From the NCBI RefSeq assembly GCF_008056315.1, contig NZ_VRKQ01000008.1:310001-374000 (forward strand): DNA of 64,000 nt. Reading direction: 5' to 3'. The position numbers and the translations under genes were made by a program. The stretch's first letter is position 1. Every line of letters starts with the position of its first letter. Positions 62,357 through 64,000 of this stretch are shown here, in pieces. Under the pieces are notes generated by a model. It was not told where the DNA came from, did not search any database, and saw nothing but the letters and a program-made list of their open reading frames with translations. The DNA comes from Seonamhaeicola maritimus (GTDB lineage Bacteria > Bacteroidota > Bacteroidia > Flavobacteriales > Flavobacteriaceae).

Positions 62357-64000
62357 ATGAATAGATTGTTTCTTCTTGTTTTAGTTTGTGTTTTTATTTC
62401 TTCTTGTAAGAAGGGTGCAAATGAATCAGGTATTCTTGTAAAAAATATTTCTGAGTATAATAACGCTGTTTCTAAAGCACAACCAGGTGATGTCATTATA
62501 CTTGCCAATGGCGTTTGGAACAATGCTGAATTGGTTTTTGAAGGTGAAGGAACTAAAGAAAACCCAATTACATTATCAGTAGAGGAAAAAGGAAAAGTTA
62601 CTCTGGAAGGGCAATCAAATCTTCAAATTTCTGGAGAATATTTAGTTGTTGAAGGTTTAGTTTTTAAAAACGGATATACGCCAACAAATGCGGTTATTTC
62701 ATTTAGAAAGAATAGAGAAGAAATGGCAAATAATTGTCGTTTAACAGAATGCGTTATTGATAATTATAATAATCCAGAACGCCATGTGCAAGATTATTGG
62801 GTAACCATCTACGGAAAAAATAATCGTATTGACCATAATCATATTGTTGGTAAAAAGAATTTAGGTGTTACCATGATTGTTGGTTTAGATACCAAGGAAA
62901 GTAGAGAAAACAAACATAAAATTGACCATAACTATTTTGGACCGCGTCCAACCTTTGGCAATAACGGAGGCGAAACCCTAAGGATAGGAACAAGTCACCA
63001 CGCTCTTGAAAACTCTAATACTTTGGTAGAGTCCAATTACTTTGATAGATGTAATGGTGAACATGAAATTATTTCCAATAAGGCTTGTCAGAACACCTTT
63101 AAGTATAATACTTTTTTTGAATGTACAGGAACATTAACCATGCGTCATGGAAATGAAACTATGGTAGATGGTAATGTGTTTATTGGTAATGGTAAACCTA
63201 GTACCGGAGGGGTTCGTGTAATCAATGAAACCCAAACAGTTATTAATAATTATCATATTGGTTTAACGGGTTATCGTTTTAGAGGTGCTTTTGTTATGAT
63301 GAATGGTGTCCCAAATTCACCACCTAATCGTTATGTGCCAGTTATAGATTCTAAAGTAAATAACAACACTTTTATTAATTGTGACCATATTCAGCTGTGT
63401 GCTGGAAGTGATTCAGAAAGGAGTACACCGCCTAAAAACTCTGAGATGTCAGATAACATTTTTTATCATGAATCAAAAAGTAATTTATTCACTGTTTATG
63501 ATGATATAAGTGGGGTTAGTTTTCAAAATAACATCCAAGGAAAAGATTTAAAAACAGATATTTCTAGTGGTTTTGAAAATGCTGATATTCAATTGGTGAA
63601 AAACGCACAAGGTTTTTTAATCCCTCAATCAGACAAAATAAAAACAAAGGTTGAAATAAGTCCAAATATTGCAACAAAACAAAACACTGGCGTAAGCTGG
63701 TATACAAAAGAGGAATCATTAGTGGCGTTGAACAGCGGAAAAACTATTCAAGTAAAAGCGGAATTGAATAGTTTGTTTGATGCTGCTAATAATTCTCAGC
63801 CAGGAGATGTTTTAGTACTAGAATCGGGAGAAACGTATTTACTTACTAAGGCGGCTAAAGTAAAACATCCTTTAACAATTAAAACTTTTGGAAAAGAAAA
63901 AGCAACCATATTGTTTGAGCGTATGATGGCTTTTGAAATTCAAAACGGAGGAAGCTTATCAATTGAGAATATTTTGTTTGATGGTGCTAAATCTCCAGAC
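62357..64000 (+). CDS. PL6 family alginate lyase lipoprotein, 5' part (runs off the window)
   Basis: 548 residues visible, frame open to the last base. Lipoprotein signal with lipobox ISSC (Cys about residue 17). The PL6 beta-helix begins at about residue 25. Lys242 (EIISNKACQNTF) and Arg263 (MRHGN) fall at exactly the same residue numbers as in the PL6 gene at 49355. A second beta-helix has begun by residue 475 (QVKAELNSLFDAANNSQPGDVLVLESG), so the full protein is probably close to 770 residues like its paralogue. The upstream hairpin and signal peptide DNA also resemble that gene, pointing to an old duplication that included the leader. Confidence 0.88.
   Translation, partial: MNRLFLLVLVCVFISSCKKGANESGILVKNISEYNNAVSKAQPGDVIILANGVWNNAELVFEGEGTKENPITLSVEEKGKVTLEGQSNLQISGEYLVVEGLVFKNGYTPTNAVISFRKNREEMANNCRLTECVIDNYNNPERHVQDYWVTIYGKNNRIDHNHIVGKKNLGVTMIVGLDTKESRENKHKIDHNYFGPRPTFGNNGGETLRIGTSHHALENSNTLVESNYFDRCNGEHEIISNKACQNTFKYNTFFECTGTLTMRHGNETMVDGNVFIGNGKPSTGGVRVINETQTVINNYHIGLTGYRFRGAFVMMNGVPNSPPNRYVPVIDSKVNNNTFINCDHIQLCAGSDSERSTPPKNSEMSDNIFYHESKSNLFTVYDDISGVSFQNNIQGKDLKTDISSGFENADIQLVKNAQGFLIPQSDKIKTKVEISPNIATKQNTGVSWYTKEESLVALNSGKTIQVKAELNSLFDAANNSQPGDVLVLESGETYLLTKAAKVKHPLTIKTFGKEKATILFERMMAFEIQNGGSLSIENILFDGAKSPD

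Overview
The window is an AT-rich chromosomal segment of a marine member of the Flavobacteriaceae (Bacteroidota). This rests on TAnnTTTG-type -7 promoter elements, type IX secretion (T9SS) C-terminal sorting domains, the class II HMG-CoA reductase / GYDIA-type GHMP kinase pair, the bifunctional DAHP synthase/chorismate mutase, and a polysaccharide utilization locus with PL6 and PL7 alginate lyases. The exact genus cannot be read from the sequence.

Region 1 (1-32.7 kb) is housekeeping. It opens with a broken-off aminotransferase followed by tyrA and an aroG/chorismate mutase fusion (Phe/Tyr synthesis). Next come rsgA, dtd, a membrane hydrolase-like gene, two DUF3857/transglutaminase-like secreted proteins, a MazG pyrophosphohydrolase, aroA and queA. 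A mevalonate-pathway pair (GHMP kinase, mvaA) reads leftward. A probable peptide-scavenging group (DPP IV-type peptidase, two POT transporters, two thioredoxin-fold proteins) is followed by comEC, an NlpC/P60 lipoprotein, lpxB, surE, a Prc protease, an OppC-type permease, a DinB-like protein, hemG, engB and an alpha/beta hydrolase.

Region 2 (32.9-48.5 kb) is a complete Bacteroidota-style division and cell wall cluster: mraZ, rsmH, ftsL, ftsI, murE, mraY, murD, ftsW, murG, murC, ftsQ, ftsA, ftsZ. The genes abut or overlap. The promoter carries three 10-bp MraZ boxes. A GatB/YqeY protein and a tRNA-Arg(TCG) close the conserved part.

Region 3 (49.1-64 kb) is an alginate utilization locus lying directly after the tRNA gene. 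Operon A (49355-57873) encodes a PL6 lyase lipoprotein, a PL7 lyase lipoprotein, a gluconokinase/6-phosphogluconate dehydrogenase fusion, a Nramp-fold transporter that lacks the canonical metal-binding motifs, a second PL7 lipoprotein and an SDR reductase (probable DEH reductase). A second unit holds a large modular T9SS-secreted PL6 enzyme. A third holds an uncharacterised T9SS-secreted protein followed by a third PL6 lyase that runs off the window. Each of the three units starts at a promoter whose -7 element is overlapped by three tandem TTGG-N4-CCAA palindromes, so they look like one regulon. Two of the PL6 genes are also preceded by a duplicated terminator-like leader hairpin. No SusC/SusD pair, regulator, KDG kinase or KDPG aldolase is present, so the locus probably continues beyond 64000 or is completed elsewhere.

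The most unusual material is in region 3: the triple-palindrome operators, the duplicated leader hairpins, the metal-motif-less Nramp homologue, the kinase/dehydrogenase fusion and the unknown co-regulated secreted protein.
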